Positions 1 to 15,791 are shown, numbered from the stretch's first letter. The stretch is DNA of 64,000 nt from Rhynochetos jubatus (GCA_027574665.1 CM050656.1:13529501-13593500); one strand, 5' to 3'. Notes: generated by a model not told the origin, from the letters alone. Numbers and translations are program-made.

Positions 1-3000
1 ATTTGTGGGAACGTCGAGGGGTTTTGCTTTGAGATTCAGGAGTCTTCCTCTGTTTTGCTGCATAGTTCCTAAATCATTTCCTGGCTCCATGAATGTATAA
101 GCATATATAGTCACCAAAAAAAAGTTCTATACAGGGAAAACGAGATGTGGGATGGGAAATAATTACTATAGCTTTTTCAGTTTATGGTGATTCAAAGCAA
201 TGAAAGGTAAGTTGAAGCCTAGAACAGGTAACCAGATCTCTGCAGACACAGTCAGCTGGCTATCATTGCAAATTAAAGGTCTCTGTGTCTCTCCTGTGTT
301 TGATAGCTCTTTTGCAGAAAAACTGGGATATGAGAAAGAATCTGGAACTGTTTCCTATGAAACTGCTGGACTAGAGAAAGTTTACGCATGCTCTTATCAC
401 TGCTAGGTTTTACACTGTGTCTCAACACTACTTACGTGTTACTGCTTTGTGAGGTATTTTGAAGAACATACCAAAGAAGGTATATAAATGAAATTTATGT
501 AGAAATGTGTCTAAAAAACCTGTTTGTAAATATATGCACATTTTCTATGGGAAAGATAGATGAGTAATTTTGCATATGTGGAAGCATGTGCACCGTATAC
601 ACTTTCCAAGCTTCAAAATATATTCAGCCTCTGATTATATGATTTATGTCAACAAGTTAAGTATGTCAGAAATACTAATGTTTGCCAGAGACTGACCAAG
701 CTTGGAAACTTGCCATCTATGGATACATGCAAGCATGCAGAGACGTCTTGAGGATGGAAGTTCTTTGCTGAGGTGAACAGCAGTGGTGCATCACTGTGTT
801 ATTTTTTTAGCTGCCCCCTGAACCCCCAGTAGTTTGAACGAAGAAGTAGACTTGGGAAAAAACCAAATAAATTTTGACAAGTCTGGCTGTAGAATTAGAC
901 ATTGATGAGTGCATAGGCCACACTGATGTAGGAACTCCATAAAGAGAGAAGGAATGATGTTTCTGACAGCCATACTATCTCAGATTTATCCATTTCTGGC
1001 ACTGTGAAAGCTGATACATGTTTAAAATTAACAGAGGTTTTTTTACAGAGCAGAAGCTAAAGCTAAATAATTAAGACAAGTTATCATGCAGAGAAATTAA
1101 CTGTAAGATGTATTTAAAATAATATGCCCTACATATACTTCAAGTTATTTTAAACAATTCACCTTAAGGTAATTAAGATGTGTCCTTTGGGTGAATATTG
1201 ATTCTAATGTCCTTTTTGCGGTTAAAATGATGCTTAAAGAAGATTAATTTTTCTTATTTAGAAGACACTTATATTAATATAAGAAACGAGCTTGGAAAAA
1301 ATACCTCATCTCTGGGAAGGTCTTTTTGTATTGAATCGGGAATATTTGGCTTCCATAAGCAAACTTACCTATCCTAAACCACAGTTGATGTGGTGGACAT
1401 CCAGCGGAAGAAGCAAAACTGCATTTCAGACACGCTTTGCTGTAAACATTAAAATACCACTTTCTTACTGGTGGATCTTCCCTGTCAGTGACTTCCTGAT
1501 TTATGGCAAAACCATTTTGCTGCCATTTGATGGAAAAATTATGGATATCAACTCATGCAAGTTGCTACATCAGTAGAATCAGGATGGTCATTCAGCTCTC
1601 ACTCTCACAGTACTATTAAAGTATTACTCTGTCTGGTGGCTCGTGCCCTACAATTCCAGTATTTAACATCCTTATTTTCTGAACTTGAGTTGGCATCGTT
1701 AGCGATCGTTAAATATTTCTATTTCCTTATGTATAGGGCAATTTAATGTTTGTTCTGATATCAACCATACTCAACTTTGATTCAAATGGGTGAAATGAGA
1801 CTGAGTGGACTGGCCTCTCTCTAGTCATGCAGTCTATTATTATACTCTAATTGTTTGAACACTTGCTCTTGTTCCTCCTTTCCTGTAGATGTACTGCGTG
1901 AAAGAGAGGGGAGACATAAAAGATTACAGTTTCTTGTTTTTTAATGCATCATAAATTTATTCACATTTGTGAATGCTCTGGTATTGTAATGATGGAAGCC
2001 ATTTAAGTGTCAGAATGGAGAAGAGATGTGCAGAATGTCAGCAGAAAATCTGATGCACTTAATCTTCTAGACTTCTGACGTTTTACTCTAGAGTTCTGGA
2101 GTCTTACCAGCATTTAGGCTCGACAAGACACGTTAGATGCAGCTACAGTGTTGGTGGAGGACTGAGAAAGCTGAAGAGCTACTCATCTGTTATGCAACTC
2201 CGGAAACACACTACACTAGACAATACTGAAGTGAAAACTATAGCCTTCCCCTAGTGCATTATCCCATTGCATAACATCCTTTTGAATGTTTCTGATAGCT
2301 CTTTGGAGGATTTTTTTTCTAATACAGCTAAAGAATATCTACCAAACAGTGCTTTGAAGAAATGTATGAAATACTTCAGAATTAGGAAACACTGCTCTTG
2401 TGTTAACTCAGTCCTTTACTGAAGTAATTTATCCTTGCTTCTTGAATTCACTGATACTTACACATTGAGTAGCCACTCATACGGCTATTTTGTTCCTTGT
2501 AACTGTGATACATCATTTACTGTTGACACACACTTCTCTGCGCAGCGTTGCCTTGTATCGCATAGACATAACCGAAAATTCTTGGCAAAGACTTATAAAT
2601 ATTCTGCAGTTTGCCTTTGCTATAATTAAGCATGTTTCCTCTATCCTCTTGCACAATTACCCTTCCTACTCCCAAGGTTAACATTTGTACCTTTCCATCT
2701 GATACAGGACTGCAGTTTGTTTCACTGATGACCAATGAACATAACTATCTGTGCGCTTTGTTCTCACCGTATCACGCTCTGCAGTTCAGTAGACTACTTA
2801 TAAAATGGGAAGAGAAGTCTCACAAGACATAATGCTGTAATCAAAATTATAATTGCTATTTTCTGTGAAGGCAGCACTGTTGTCTCCATTCTCAGTGTTA
2901 CTCTCTTTTACGCCAACATGGTTATTCATGCCAGCCACGGTACAGCAAAGAGGAGACTTAATGTGTAAAACGTGGCATCTTTTCACTTGCCATGATCAGT

Positions 3001-6000
3001 TATTTATATATCTAGGATTGTACAGACATATGTTACCTCTTGATCCATTTTGTTAAAAATATAATTGCTAAAATTTCGTTGGTTTTAGGAAAAGCTTTAC
3101 ATTTTCTCATTATCTCCTCCACTGGATATTTCCTCCTGTTGTTAACAAGAACATCAAATTGAAGCTTCGCATTCAGATTTTCAATACAAGTACTTCAGAA
3201 TTCTCTGCTCTGTCTAGCATGTCAGTCTTGTCTTTTCTTGCATTCTAACATCCATTGTGTTTTGGTAATAATATAGTTTTTGTAATGCTGAGGTCATCTC
3301 TCTCTTCTACCACTGCAAGATGACAATTAAAAAATATACTTTTCTCTAGTATCCTACGGTGTCCTGCCTTCTGTGCTTTTTCAGTCTGCTCTACTGAAAA
3401 GAACAGACTTCTGTATAAATGCAGAGTCCTTACTAGAAAAGAACCTAGAATGTGGGCAATACAGTTTCTAGTCAAGTTGTGTATTATATTTATCAGTCCT
3501 TAAGACACTGAAAAAAGCCCGGTAATCCTCTTTATATTTGCACCTTATTGCAAGAATTTCACTGTATAGATTCTAAATAATATAGATTCACATAAACCCA
3601 AGGCAGCTCATTTCTTTCTCTTTTAAAAGAACATTATTTCTGCTGTCCTTCAGGCTATGTATACTGCCTCAGTCCGTGGTAATGGCTGTTAAAGCTTTTG
3701 TGGGTACTTTAGCTTTTATCTCTGACCCTGTTCATGGGGTGCAAGACACAAATGAGCTCAGTTCCAGTGCTGTGTACAGAGGCTTTTCTTCATTTATGCA
3801 ATTCATGTTCTCTCATATCTCTTGAACTTTAGCAAGAGGGTCAGGAGCCATGTGAATTCTGAAATTAGTTTGGTTTTAAGAACTATTCATTATGCCCTTG
3901 AGGTACAGCCAGGAGACCATTCCTCAGAAAAATCACTACATTTAGTAGGGTGTGGATAATACAGAGTAAGTTAAACTTACCTGGATATTCTTTCATAGGT
4001 TAGGTTAGGACTTGTAACAGAAAGTATGTCAGTGTTTCTCAGAAAGAAATCACTACTAAAATGCTTATCATAACAACAAATTATGTTAGAGAGAACTTTC
4101 AATAGAATTTCTTCAATAACTTCTTCTTAAGGCTGCACAGCAATCTGTTATAATCTGTTATAATTCTGATAAAGAATAATTAGTATTTACAAGCTGCGTT
4201 AAGTTAAAGTTTACAGTTTCTCTTTTTACATTGAGAAAAATTGCAAAATTTCTTTTTTACCCATGAATTGCACAAGCATGGTGAACTTTGCTGATTAAAA
4301 AAAAAAGTGTCCTGAAAAAAAGATTTGCTAGAAAATGCCTGACATTTGAGTCATGAAATCTAAATCTAACCTTTTCTGAGTGCACAATTTGACTTGAGAA
4401 TGAAAAAGGACAAATAAAGTCTTAAGCAGTGATAGAAGCTTGCGATAATTAATTCACTGGAGTAAGGATGGGACACAAGTATGGAGAGAGAGTCACACTC
4501 TACCTCACTGACTACATATTTACAAAAGTTGTAGAGCTCTGAAAGAAGGGTATGCAGGAAACCTTGTGCACATTAAATCACCGGCAAGTACCCAGGGTCT
4601 TCATTACATGAGTTAAGAGAGTACTGAGTTCACATCAGAAAATCAGTTAAAAATTAGCTGGTATGCAAAATCAGTTTCTCGCAGAGCTAGTGTATATAAA
4701 TGGGGTCTCTATAGACTCTCGGTTCCTGCACTGGAGGAAGGAGGAGGTCAACAACAAGTTGTTGAAGTCTAAAACCCAATGGCGGGTTCTTAATGGAAGT
4801 TGAATTTAGCGTGTTCAGCGTAGACTGGTCCACATGAACTTCTTTGATGTCATATTTGTGTTTAGCCAGTTCGCCTGCTCCCTTGGCATAACTTTAATAC
4901 AGTGTAATCTTTACAAACAGTTAGGATCTGCCTCTAACTTATTTTTCATCTTTTACATTATAGACTACTCTCAAAACTAACAGCATCAAATAAGAGATTA
5001 CAGTTCTCTGGAAGTTCAGATAGTGACTTCCAAAAGTTTCTGGGAGCTAGAACACTGTTGTCCAAGCTAAAGGAAATTTTCTTTTCCTCCTTAGCAATAA
5101 TGACTGTATGGAATTCCATGGTTGTTTCAACTTAATATTTTGAAAACTAGTTTTAAGAACTGGCATATCTGAACTGTCTTGAAAACTCTGCAAATCTTGG
5201 CTTTGTTCTATAAATTATCACACGTCCACTTTTAGAGTGAGCCAGAGTATTGATACTTCCTGCTTAATGTTTATCCTGCCCACTGAAGAAGTCTGTGTCC
5301 TTTAGAATGAAAAAAATAATTTACCTCTGATATAATACTCCCTAAGAGTTAGATCTAATAACATTTGTGATATTTGAAGGAGGGAATTAGAATTGTATTA
5401 ATGATTATTAATTAAGATATGCTTGGTGAGACCCACCAGCTGAATTTGACTATCTGCACAGTGCAATGTTGTATACTGCATTAGTTAAAATTGAGACAGG
5501 TTGCCAAAGAATGCCAGAAAACTGAGTTAACGTCACAGTTTCAGCTTTAAGATCATCTGAAATAATTTTTTCTTTAAAAAGATTTTTACTGTCAGGTTGT
5601 CCAAGTCATTTTACTCAGAATTAAAACAAAAAAAAGTTACAGAAAGAGAAAGGAATATTTAAAATACTTTGGTTTTTATCTCATTGTAGCTTAAACCACA
5701 GGAAAAGAGAGTGGGTACCTAAAATCCCACCCAATCCCTTTTATAAGCAAAAAAACTTTGGGATGTATTCACACTATCTTTTTTTCCACTTTAAATAATT
5801 CTATTGTAAAGACAAAGAAATACTGATTTTCTTGAATATCTTTTTTTTTATTAGAATCTTACACAGAAAAAAATGCATTAAAAGATGTCTTTAAGCCATC
5901 ATCAGATGAATTGAAACTAAACATCACAAAACTTAATAATAAACTTGTTCTACCCTTATAAATTGCATCTTAACACTTCATTTACTGAATATTATAAATA

Positions 6001-9000
6001 AAGACTAAATTGCTTATACCCATTCATGTTGCAATTTTTCAGATTATGTTGACCCATATGAACCATAGATAATTTTAGAATTTGTCATATATATTTCATT
6101 TCTTATATTTTTGTCTCAGAAGCATGAAGGAATACTCTCTACACTTTTAGCAGTGCTTCCTTAAGCTTATGCTGAAGTAATTTTCAGCTGCTAACATAAA
6201 CATGCATTAATTCTTAGTCATAACTGTATAGCTGTTCCTTAACTGTTTAGAAGCAGTAAATGCAATCAAATAAACTTTTTCTCCTAAAGCCTATGCTGAA
6301 TCTAAACCAAGTCTATTTTCTAGGGTCCATAAGAATATCAGAGCCCATGCCATTCGCTCTGCCTGAATAACGTAAATGGGTTTAATAATAATTTTATCAA
6401 TAGTAAAATTTTTATAATAAAAGGCTATAATAAATAAACTCCAGTGGATAATTGTTAAATCTTCTAAATAACTATTATTTCCAGTCAGTGTTTGAATTCT
6501 AGTTAGTACTACAGCACTGGTGAAGGCTGAAAGAAAGTACATCTTCTGTACACTTTGAACTGACTTATATTACAAAAGCAGACACTTTGAAAACACTTAA
6601 TTTTGTAAATTGCTGCCAGAATGTTTTGCCAGAATCCCAGAAGAAGTTAATATCACTGTACAGCTGTAAGATTGAGATTATTCTGCTAAAATAATGAAGG
6701 GTTGAAACAGTCAGAAAAACCCTCACACTAGCACTAGGCAGCAAATGGAAAGGTAGAAGCCTCACAGATCTTTATTTGTCTGCTGTTTCACAAGATGACA
6801 CTGAAAACAACTATCGTGTGAGAAATGCTACGATGTGTTCTCGTTTAGGTGAGAGCAATGGTGAGGGAACCGCAGTGATGGAGGATACTAGGGAGAAGCT
6901 ACTTTAATACAGGAAAAAAAAACAGTTTGTAAAACAATTACCGCTTAATAAGCATAAAATAGTGAATTCTCCTTTAGTACATCTCATGTTTTAATTTTCT
7001 GAGCAAATTAAAGCAATGGTCAGCTATAGCACTTTTAACAGATAACGTATAAGTACTCAAAATTGGTTGTGTGGCTTGCTTTTGCAATGAATTATGGATG
7101 TCTCAACGATGTATCAGTACTAAGGTATTAGACCTCAAGTGTTAGGGTTTCAGGTATTCTGTAATTCACTTCGTTCAAATGAACAGGTATTGGATAGCCA
7201 TAGGTGAAGTAATGAAGTTATATTAAAATAAATATTATGGAGGCTTCGTTTTGATCTTTCTTGAGGGTTTTTTTCCATCTTTCTCCTGCAACACACACTA
7301 TTGTCTTATTATATGTATTTCTTGACAATATCCCTATCTCAGACTTCGTTTCCCTAGTCAGGGTAAGTGAGCTACTCTAGTTTTCTCATTTCTACTTTCT
7401 ATTTCCATGATCAATACGGTGGCTATTTTCTGTACTATTTGTTGACAACACATCCCTTACACGTTTCTCATGCCTTTTTTTTTTTTCTAATAAACCCATT
7501 ATATTACTCTTTCCCTAAAATTTTGTTTCATTTAAGAGCCTGTGGATAGAAATATTGTCAAAAGCTTTTGAAAAGTTAAATAAATGATGTCAATTGGTTC
7601 CACTTCATCCACTTTTTTGTTACAATATTTAAAAAAGTGCTTTCAGCCTACATAATCACGTGGGATTTTGTCCTACATGTGTTTCCAAAAAATACATGCT
7701 AGATGCAAGAATATCATATTCTTGATGACTAAAGCAATAGTTTCTGTCAGTATCTCCTAGCTTGCCAGCTTTCATTTATAAATCAAATAGGCTCCGTTGT
7801 GCTCTGAAACAACATGCTGCAGTAAACAGAACGTTCTAAACAGAACTTTCTGGTACAGAAATTAAAATAGCCGTGCACTCACTTCTTGCTGCAGGAAACA
7901 AATCCGTGTCTTTCCTGAGGCGGTGCAGTTGGAAGTTGGTTTTATGAGCCCATCTTGAACTCAAACTGACATTTGCTGAATATTATCCTAAGTTTGGTAT
8001 GAGTCATGCTTTAGAGATAAATAATCAATTTCATCATAATTTAGCAGTCGTCAGCTTACGATGACCGAGGGAGGACTTATTACCAAGGATTCCAGTGTCA
8101 TTTACAACGTTTATTAATACAGAGACCACCACTGGAAATAGTGCTTTTCCTGGATCAGAATTTATTTAAACGCACAGGAACTGTTTAGCTGGAAAGTAAA
8201 ATTTATTTTTGTCTTCCAAACAGAAAAGCTAATAATTTTCAAATGTTCTACTTCTTACAGTCTGAAATTCCACTTTAAATAACTACAACTGTTGAAGATG
8301 AGATGATTTAGAATGCTTAGACATCTACAAATATCAAATTATTTCCTGAATTAAATGCAGACGTTGCATATAAATCCCCCCCAGCAGCTAATGTTTAAGC
8401 CTGTGGTATAGCCTATGCTTGTTCTTGCATCCGAGTCATCAGTTCTCGTGCTTTATTGACTAGTTAAATTTGCAGTTGAAATTAATGCCGGACTTTCCTT
8501 GTTAGCTTTCAGTTGGTAGCATTCTTCCTTAAAAATATTGTGATGATACATAGGCAAAAATACTGTTTCTGGTAATAGTTGTTATGACATCATCTAATGG
8601 TAAAAGTCCAGCCTACAGTATTTTACTCATTTAGAATCTCTGTTGCAAAAGTCAATAGGAAAAATATTGATCCTGAAAGGGAACTACTTGGTGTATTTGG
8701 CAGCAGTATCAATGCTTTTCATTGAAGCAAAGCACAAACTATCACTGGAAGAAGACAGTATTTGTAGGAAGAAATGTCTTTTATTTCTGAGTTTTTCTAA
8801 AATTTGTTTTAGTTGCCTTATTTGACTTAGAGTTGTTCCTTGTATGGACTTTTTCTGGGAAACCACGACATACATATTTATATTTTTATTTATTTATATG
8901 TTCCTATATATTTATTTGGGGTGCCTGTCTGCGATCTGTATGTGCTGTGGGAGCTAATGCTATAATATTATTTGGTTTTGTTTGAAACAAATGGGACGAT

Positions 9001-12000
9001 GACATGGGAGTTCCAGGACCACTAGAGGTAGGGGAAAAATACATTATTTTTAAACTTCTTTCAGGAAAAATCTCTCTACAGACGTTCGTATTGGTTAATG
9101 TCTTTTAGCTTTAGGACTCATTCACACTGAGCAGTACTGTTGGACTCAAAAACTAAACATATCAGGGAAAGCATTTAGTGGAACATATTGGTAATCAGAA
9201 CTGTGTCACTGAACTTGGTGTTCTGAAAATGGGAACATTTTAGTATTCATCTCATGGTACTGGAGAAAATAGGGTAATTACCCTGTTGCAACTGGTCCTT
9301 AACTGGTTTATTCCCAAAGAATCTCTTGGTTTGTATGAAATAGGGTGAGCTCCCAGGAACTTCTGAAGTTCAAACGCCATCAGAAGTCTTCCTAGATAAA
9401 GATGGAAGCAAAACTACTGGAGGACAGGCATTATGGCTGTGGAATGAAAAAACAAAGGCATTTGAGGAAGAGTGAGGTGATTCTAGATCTTCCTGTAATG
9501 TCACTGAGCTGTATATAGCAAACTGACACCTGCAGGTGTTATTGACTGAGCCTCATGCAACTTGTCTGTACTGCTCTGCCCTTTGTCTAGGTTTGAATAT
9601 ACTGAATTTAACCCTTCATGATTTGCAGCATCACTATGAGCTCCAGCAAGAGGAAAGAAAGGATATGGCAAGCTAAGACACAGAGGGTTGTTAAAGCTAT
9701 ATGAGGATTTGGACAGCATCCAGTCATACCTGACTCTGTAATCAGTCATGTCTTTCCCGTCCTTTAGGGTTGGTGCATTAAAGTAAAAATCAAACAATTT
9801 ATCCTAGACCCAGTGGAGATGAGAGTAAGATGATCTCTCCCTCAGGCTGAATGTTTTTCTTGGTTCTACAGGAACAGAGTAACAAATAAATCATGGGGCA
9901 TCTCCTAACTCAGACTGTAATTCAGTTTTCCATTCAAGCTCTTCAGTAGTGATCTGTCTTGATGCTTGATACCACTATTCTGTTTCTTTGTAATGCCATT
10001 TACCTCTTTAAAGGCAATTTCCTTTAAAAAGTAAACACATAATGAAAATTACTCCCAACAGTGGAATGCATATTTTTTAAAATAAGAAAAAGCATCTGTG
10101 CTTTCGAGGTAAAAAAGGTCTCTGTATGTGCATGTGCTAGGGCATCTCTTTGTTTTTAATTAATCTTCAAAAATAATTAATATAGTTGACCTTCCTATAG
10201 AAGCTGCTGAACAGACGTAATACATGTCAAAGTGCAAGTTTTCAATGACTGGCAAGCTGAACATGTATAGAGAGTTTATATGTAGAGATGCTGGCTGTAT
10301 TTATAGCTCAGAAAGTTACTTCTAAAAGTTGACAAGGCGGATAACCAGGACAAACACACAGAAATCATGTCCCTTAAATACTATGTGAACTAATGCTGCC
10401 TAATTCAGTTCTGATTCCTGATGACAACTTGAGAGAGAAATAGAATATTGTAGAGGTTATAGTAGAGAAATACTGAAAGATTTTGAATTGTTTATTAATA
10501 TGTTAAACTGATTTCAGCTTTAAAAAGTTATGGAGACAAATGTAGTGGAGGACAATGCCTAGTGGAAGCTCAGAGCCGCTCTGAAGAAATGGAAAACATG
10601 ATGCAAAAATTATTTCAAAAATAAAACAGCAGTATATTTGGTTTCCACTTAACAGTCACCAGCTATCCAGATGCATACCCTTATTTGGAAAAAAAAATTA
10701 ACCAGCCAGTACCCTTAAATATCTGCTCAGACAGAAAGGCTTTGCATCGTAGTATTATGAAAAGTATGTATGTTCCAAAACCACCCTGTGTCACCACTCT
10801 CTGCCTCCATCACTTTCCTACCAAACAAGTAATTGCTTCCCCCCGTTTCATTAATTTTCTACCTACCATGCCACCAAATTATTGATTTCTGCCCTCACGC
10901 CCAGTCAAATCCGGCTCTCTTTCCATTTGCCTATTTTCTGCTCTACAAGGGCCCGTAATTGCATGGTGTCTTTCCCATCAACTCTTGCCATCACATTGCC
11001 TGAGGCACTCGTTTTTTAACAGCTGAAAACTGATGTAAATCAGGATGTTGTTCAGCATGATCACAGCATAAAGACAGGACTTCTCCCTCTTTCTGCCTAT
11101 CAAAAGCTATTATTCTACATAAACCTGCAAAGACAGACTATTACTTCTGCTTTCGGTTAATTGTTTCTTCGCATAGGCCATACCATTTACTCGGTGTCAT
11201 GCTGTTCTGTATTACAAGCAGGGATGTTGTTGTAACTGAGTGTGGAGGTTTAACTCTGGCCTTTACCATGAAGGGGAAGTAAACTGTTAGCACATCTTCA
11301 CACATTCATACCATGACACTAAATTCCTGAGTTTAGCATGAAATAACAGAAAATCACTTTAAGAACAGAAACACCCAATGCCTCTCTTTCTGTAGTAATT
11401 GCTTTGTTTATGTACTGCCAAATTAATAGAAATGGGAGATGATTAGCAATCAAGCTACAGGTGTCCCAAGATACCCTCCTTTGTACTGATATGGGAATGG
11501 GCCACAATCTGACATAATTTTTGCATTTCATGTCAGCTGTAAGAAAATCCCTTAGTCTATTCAGGGTCCGTGTCTTTGTTTCTAGAGGAGCAGAGCACGT
11601 CTGATCTGTCTGTGTGTATGCATGTGCATGTTTGCATTTTCACATTTTTGGGGTGTAAGGCAGTTAAATTAGCTGATAGTTCCCATTATAACTGTGTATT
11701 TACTTGTTTTGAGGGTCAATTCAGTTCTTCCTAATGTTAGTAGAAGATGTTCTTTGAAGTCGATGGTTTAATTTTATTTTTTTCTTCCCGTACTAGATTC
11801 TGTCTGTGCACCTGATGTGTTCAGAAAGTACGTAGTTACTGGCTTCAGATGGCACCTATTTTGAGTAAATGAGTTTGGGATATACAAAAGCTAACAGCAG
11901 CCCCTACAGAACTGTCAGCTCTACTCAGGGCTGGTGAACATTCACCCTCGTGCGTGTTTACAAGTAGCACTCACAGCAACAGACACTCAGATGACAAGTG

Positions 12001-13334
12001 GAACTTGAGAAACTAATAAGTACGGGCACTCTGCAATGATTTATGAATCCTCTGTTGAGCTCCTATGATAAAAAATTAGGTGTTAAGTGGTTTATTCTAG
12101 ATAACCCAGAGTATTCCTTCGGATTTTAATAATGGTGATAAAATCTCCAATTCAGTTTCTTTTCTAAGTTTGTCTGATACTAATTTATGACCTCTGCTAA
12201 TTGCATAATTTTTAATAAATCACTGGTGAGCTCTAGTATAATTTCAGTTATAGTTTTTCTTCTGTTCGTGATACAATATCATATAAAAATTAATCTGAGA
12301 TTTCAGAGTACTTGATATAAAAGGCAGAAAATATTACAACTAGAGAATGAATTACAGAGAAATATCTCTCCCCTACGGCCCTTCCCCCTATTTTGTGGTG
12401 TTTTGGAGTTTTTTTTGTGTTTTTCTTAAAAGAGTATCATTAGAAGTACTTTATAATAAGGAAAAGTTCCCTGAGCTCCCAGTCTACCCATTCCTCAGTG
12501 CCTCTGCTTATTATTTTTCCTATACAAGGTTTCAGCTCTTTCTCCTGTCCTCCCCTCCCAGTGGTTATTATTCTACCTTATGTATTTTTCCTCACATATT
12601 TCTTTACCATTTTCTCATGTTGCTGATTTTTTTTTTCTTTTCCCACAGTTCTCTAGAAATAACGGCACGAGTCAATTAGCTTAGCAAACTAGGGATGGAA
12701 CAACAATAATAAAGGGATTTCTGTGTGAGTGTCTGAAAATCATGAAGTAGCACCTATACACTTGAGTATGTGTCTCACTTCACCTATAAGTATTACCAAA
12801 GGTACAATAAAACTAGTTCTTACTTGTTTTCACTCTTTCAGGAATAAACCCCTGCCTAAACCAGTCTGAATAAAAATAGTTCTTCTTGTCACAGTTGTAG
12901 CCACTGCCTACTGAAAAATCGTAACTTGCTCAATCTTATGAATCTGTTTATGTTACCATCTAAGGAATTGTCAACTTTTCAACCAAAAAATACCCACACT
13001 TCTAGGACAGTGGTACAATCTGACCTTGCAACTAGGTAACTCTTTTAAAAGCATGAGATAACTGTGACACAAGAAGCCATGTTCTCTTTTTTTGTGGCTT
13101 ACTCTTTTTTTCCTTTTCATTAAAAAATAATGATTCCTCAGCTGTATGTTATAATATGCGGATGATTTGTTCACTTCCCAAACAATGACCGTGTTTCCAC
13201 TTCCTCCTCCTGTTGTCTAGGATTTGTTGGGTTCTTATCTAGAAACACTAATAATTTTCTCTGATATCAGCAAGTACAACCTTGCTTTCCCTAGAACAAT
13301 TACTTGTTCCATGACAGTCCTTTCTGACACCCAG

Positions 13335-13551
13335 TGAGGGGCACGAAGGGTTGAGGTAACAACAGATCTGACCAGAGCAGAAAATAAGTTTGTTACAAGC
13401 TTTTATTATACTAGTTTAATAGTTGCTGATCACAGTGGTGTTCTTTTTCCTCCAATTCTCTCCCCCATTGTACTGGGGGAGTGTGTGGGGCAGGGGAGGC
13501 AAGCAAGTGGCTTTGTGGTACTTGGGTGCTTACTGGGGCTAAACCATGACA
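13335..13551 (-). mobile_element. Short avian endogenous retrovirus LTR, minus strand, with primer-binding-like site
   Basis: On the minus strand the element opens with TGTCATGGTTTAGCC at 13551, the typical start of avian LTRs, and passes through a CCCCCAGTACAATGGGGGAG block. It has an AATAAA poly(A) signal followed by a T-rich U5-like part and can be closed at a CA at 13335. The next minus-strand bases, CTGGGTGTCAGAAAGG, resemble a tRNA-Leu primer binding site as used by ERVL-type elements. If so, the plus-strand bases left of 13335 would be the start of an internal region, and this is a truncated provirus rather than a solo LTR. No gag or pol remnant was seen. The inner boundary is inferred from the CA and the primer-like motif, and I found no clear target duplication. 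Confidence 0.65.
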
Positions 13552-15791
13552 ACAACGCAGAAAATCTAGAAAATATTTCCCATCATTTTTATATATAACA
13601 CTGTGCCAACATCCTCCAGTTCAACAGTGTTCATGTGAAATGAATAAACTTTCCAGAAAATTAGTCATTTTGCCAGTCAGTATTTATTTTCAAAACATAA
13701 AAAGTCAATATGTACTGAGGTACATGACTTCATTTCTTTACTAAATCACAATGTCACAGCAAAGCAAAACTATCTGAAACTCAACTAAGAGGAAGCCTTG
13801 GAGACTTCAGAGATCTCTTTTTCCTAATTTAATGCTTGGGATGTGTTCCCCTGAACCAGGTGGGAGCAGAACAGTGTGTGGCATAACAAGAGTGCGTGAT
13901 AAATTCATATCCTCCCAAGTGATGCCGTATTACCTCTTCCTCCCACAGAAACACCATTATTGAACTGACTGAGGAGAGAGAACATAGATAAAGCGTCTAA
14001 TACTTTCTTTCATCACAAGGACATAACTCTTGGAAGCAGGATCACTCATAGAAATGATATGGAGGTTGCTGCACCACAGCTTCCACGTGTATGTGTTGGT
14101 CAGGGGAAGGACTTCAGTAGATTCTTACCAAGCATAGCTCTCAAACGTTCTTCAGAAAGGTTTGTGAAACCTTTCTTGACTCAGAGATTTAGCCTGATTT
14201 CTTGAAGAGATTTGATTCTCTTGTCCTCTGAGTTCCTCCTTTATCTTTTCCTTCCCCAACAAAACAGAGATAGTGGACTACAAAACCCCATTAGTGACCT
14301 ATTGAGGGAAACACTGTAGGGTGAGTTCAGACCTCAAACCCCACTGACCTCACAGGGAAGACATACTTTGCTTTTTCCTGCATCACTGGTAAAGATTGTG
14401 TCAATCAGACAAAAGCACGGTTAATGTGTCTTGTGTATTGCAAATGCTTTCAGTGGCATGTTTATTAAAATTGTATTTCTATAAAATATAGGCCTAGACT
14501 ATAATTAAGCTGCACCATCCATAAAGATACCAGTAGATAATTCAGTTGCAAAAAGCTGTGTCTTGCAGCAAGTAGGGATTTGTTTTCAGTAGGGAAAGCA
14601 GCCTATTGATTTAGACCTTTCTGCTAAAAATACAAGTTATACTGCTGTTTGTTCTTTGTGAATAGGGTTGTTTGAGTACCTTTTATGTTTTATTCAAGCC
14701 TCCAATAATTATCAAAGGATTTCATTTGAAAATGTTTAGCAATTCAATGAAGTACAGAACTCACACGGTTACTTAGTTTCTTTCAAAAATATTTCCTCTG
14801 TGAGAGCTACCTTGCCTTCCTGTGGCTCAAGGGTATTACAGATCTCATTTTGTGATGGGAAAACTGAGTCTATGTGCAAGCTTCAAATAATTCGTTTTCT
14901 TTGGGTGACAATATAGGCTTTCATTTCAAAGCCCAGATTTTTCAGAGTACTGAAGCACAGCTGGTGTTCTTTGAATGGAGGAAGTTGATGTTTCAAATTC
15001 TTGGAACCTTCAGAACGTTTTGAGATTGATCATGTGTTTTTTCATGGTAAACTGGATTATTCAGAGGAATGCTCTAATGAGAAAGCAAGCCTGTCATCTC
15101 TCCAAATGTGGTGTGACCTACACAGTAATGATCAGACACAACCTGATTACAATTTACTGGGTTTTATGCGTACACATACCCACAAACATCATATAATAAT
15201 GATCTGTCTTCCCTGGCATATCTAAACTAAACACGTACTTATTTTTCTGAGAAAATACAGAAAAGCATATCCCCACACTTTCTCAGAGACAGACCAGTGC
15301 AGAAGAATTCAGAGATCAATACTCTTTTCTTAGCAACAAGAAATTTTCAGAGCTGCTCTTTATGTATGGATAATGAATTACCCAACAGCTTCATTTAAGA
15401 ACTGTTCTTCCACAAGCCTCAGTTTTGACATGAGTTAAGATGTAATCCTTCCAATAGTGTTAACCAAAACTCAAAGTGTTATTTTTTATTTATAAAGCAG
15501 AAATTTGTTTATGTTTACCTAAATGCCAAAAGAACTCCTCAAGAATAGCTAAATGTCTGCCCCGACAGATGGACAAGTGTGCTACATCATAGCATGAACT
15601 TCTGAGTGGTCCTCAGGGTCAGAGACAAAAAATCCATGTTAAGAACTAGTCAGAAAATTCCATGTATTGATAATTACAGTAGCTCATCTATGATGGAAAT
15701 TAACTTCAGGACTAAGCTAAGCATAAAACTAAATATCAGGACTTTAAATATTTAAATCAGGATTAATACAATTAAGATTTGAGCACCCAGA

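Noticed and set aside
11242-11275. TGTGGAGGTTTAACTCTGGC, similar to an LTR start
   Set aside because: Only about 20 bases resemble avian LTR starts and nothing downstream continues the pattern.
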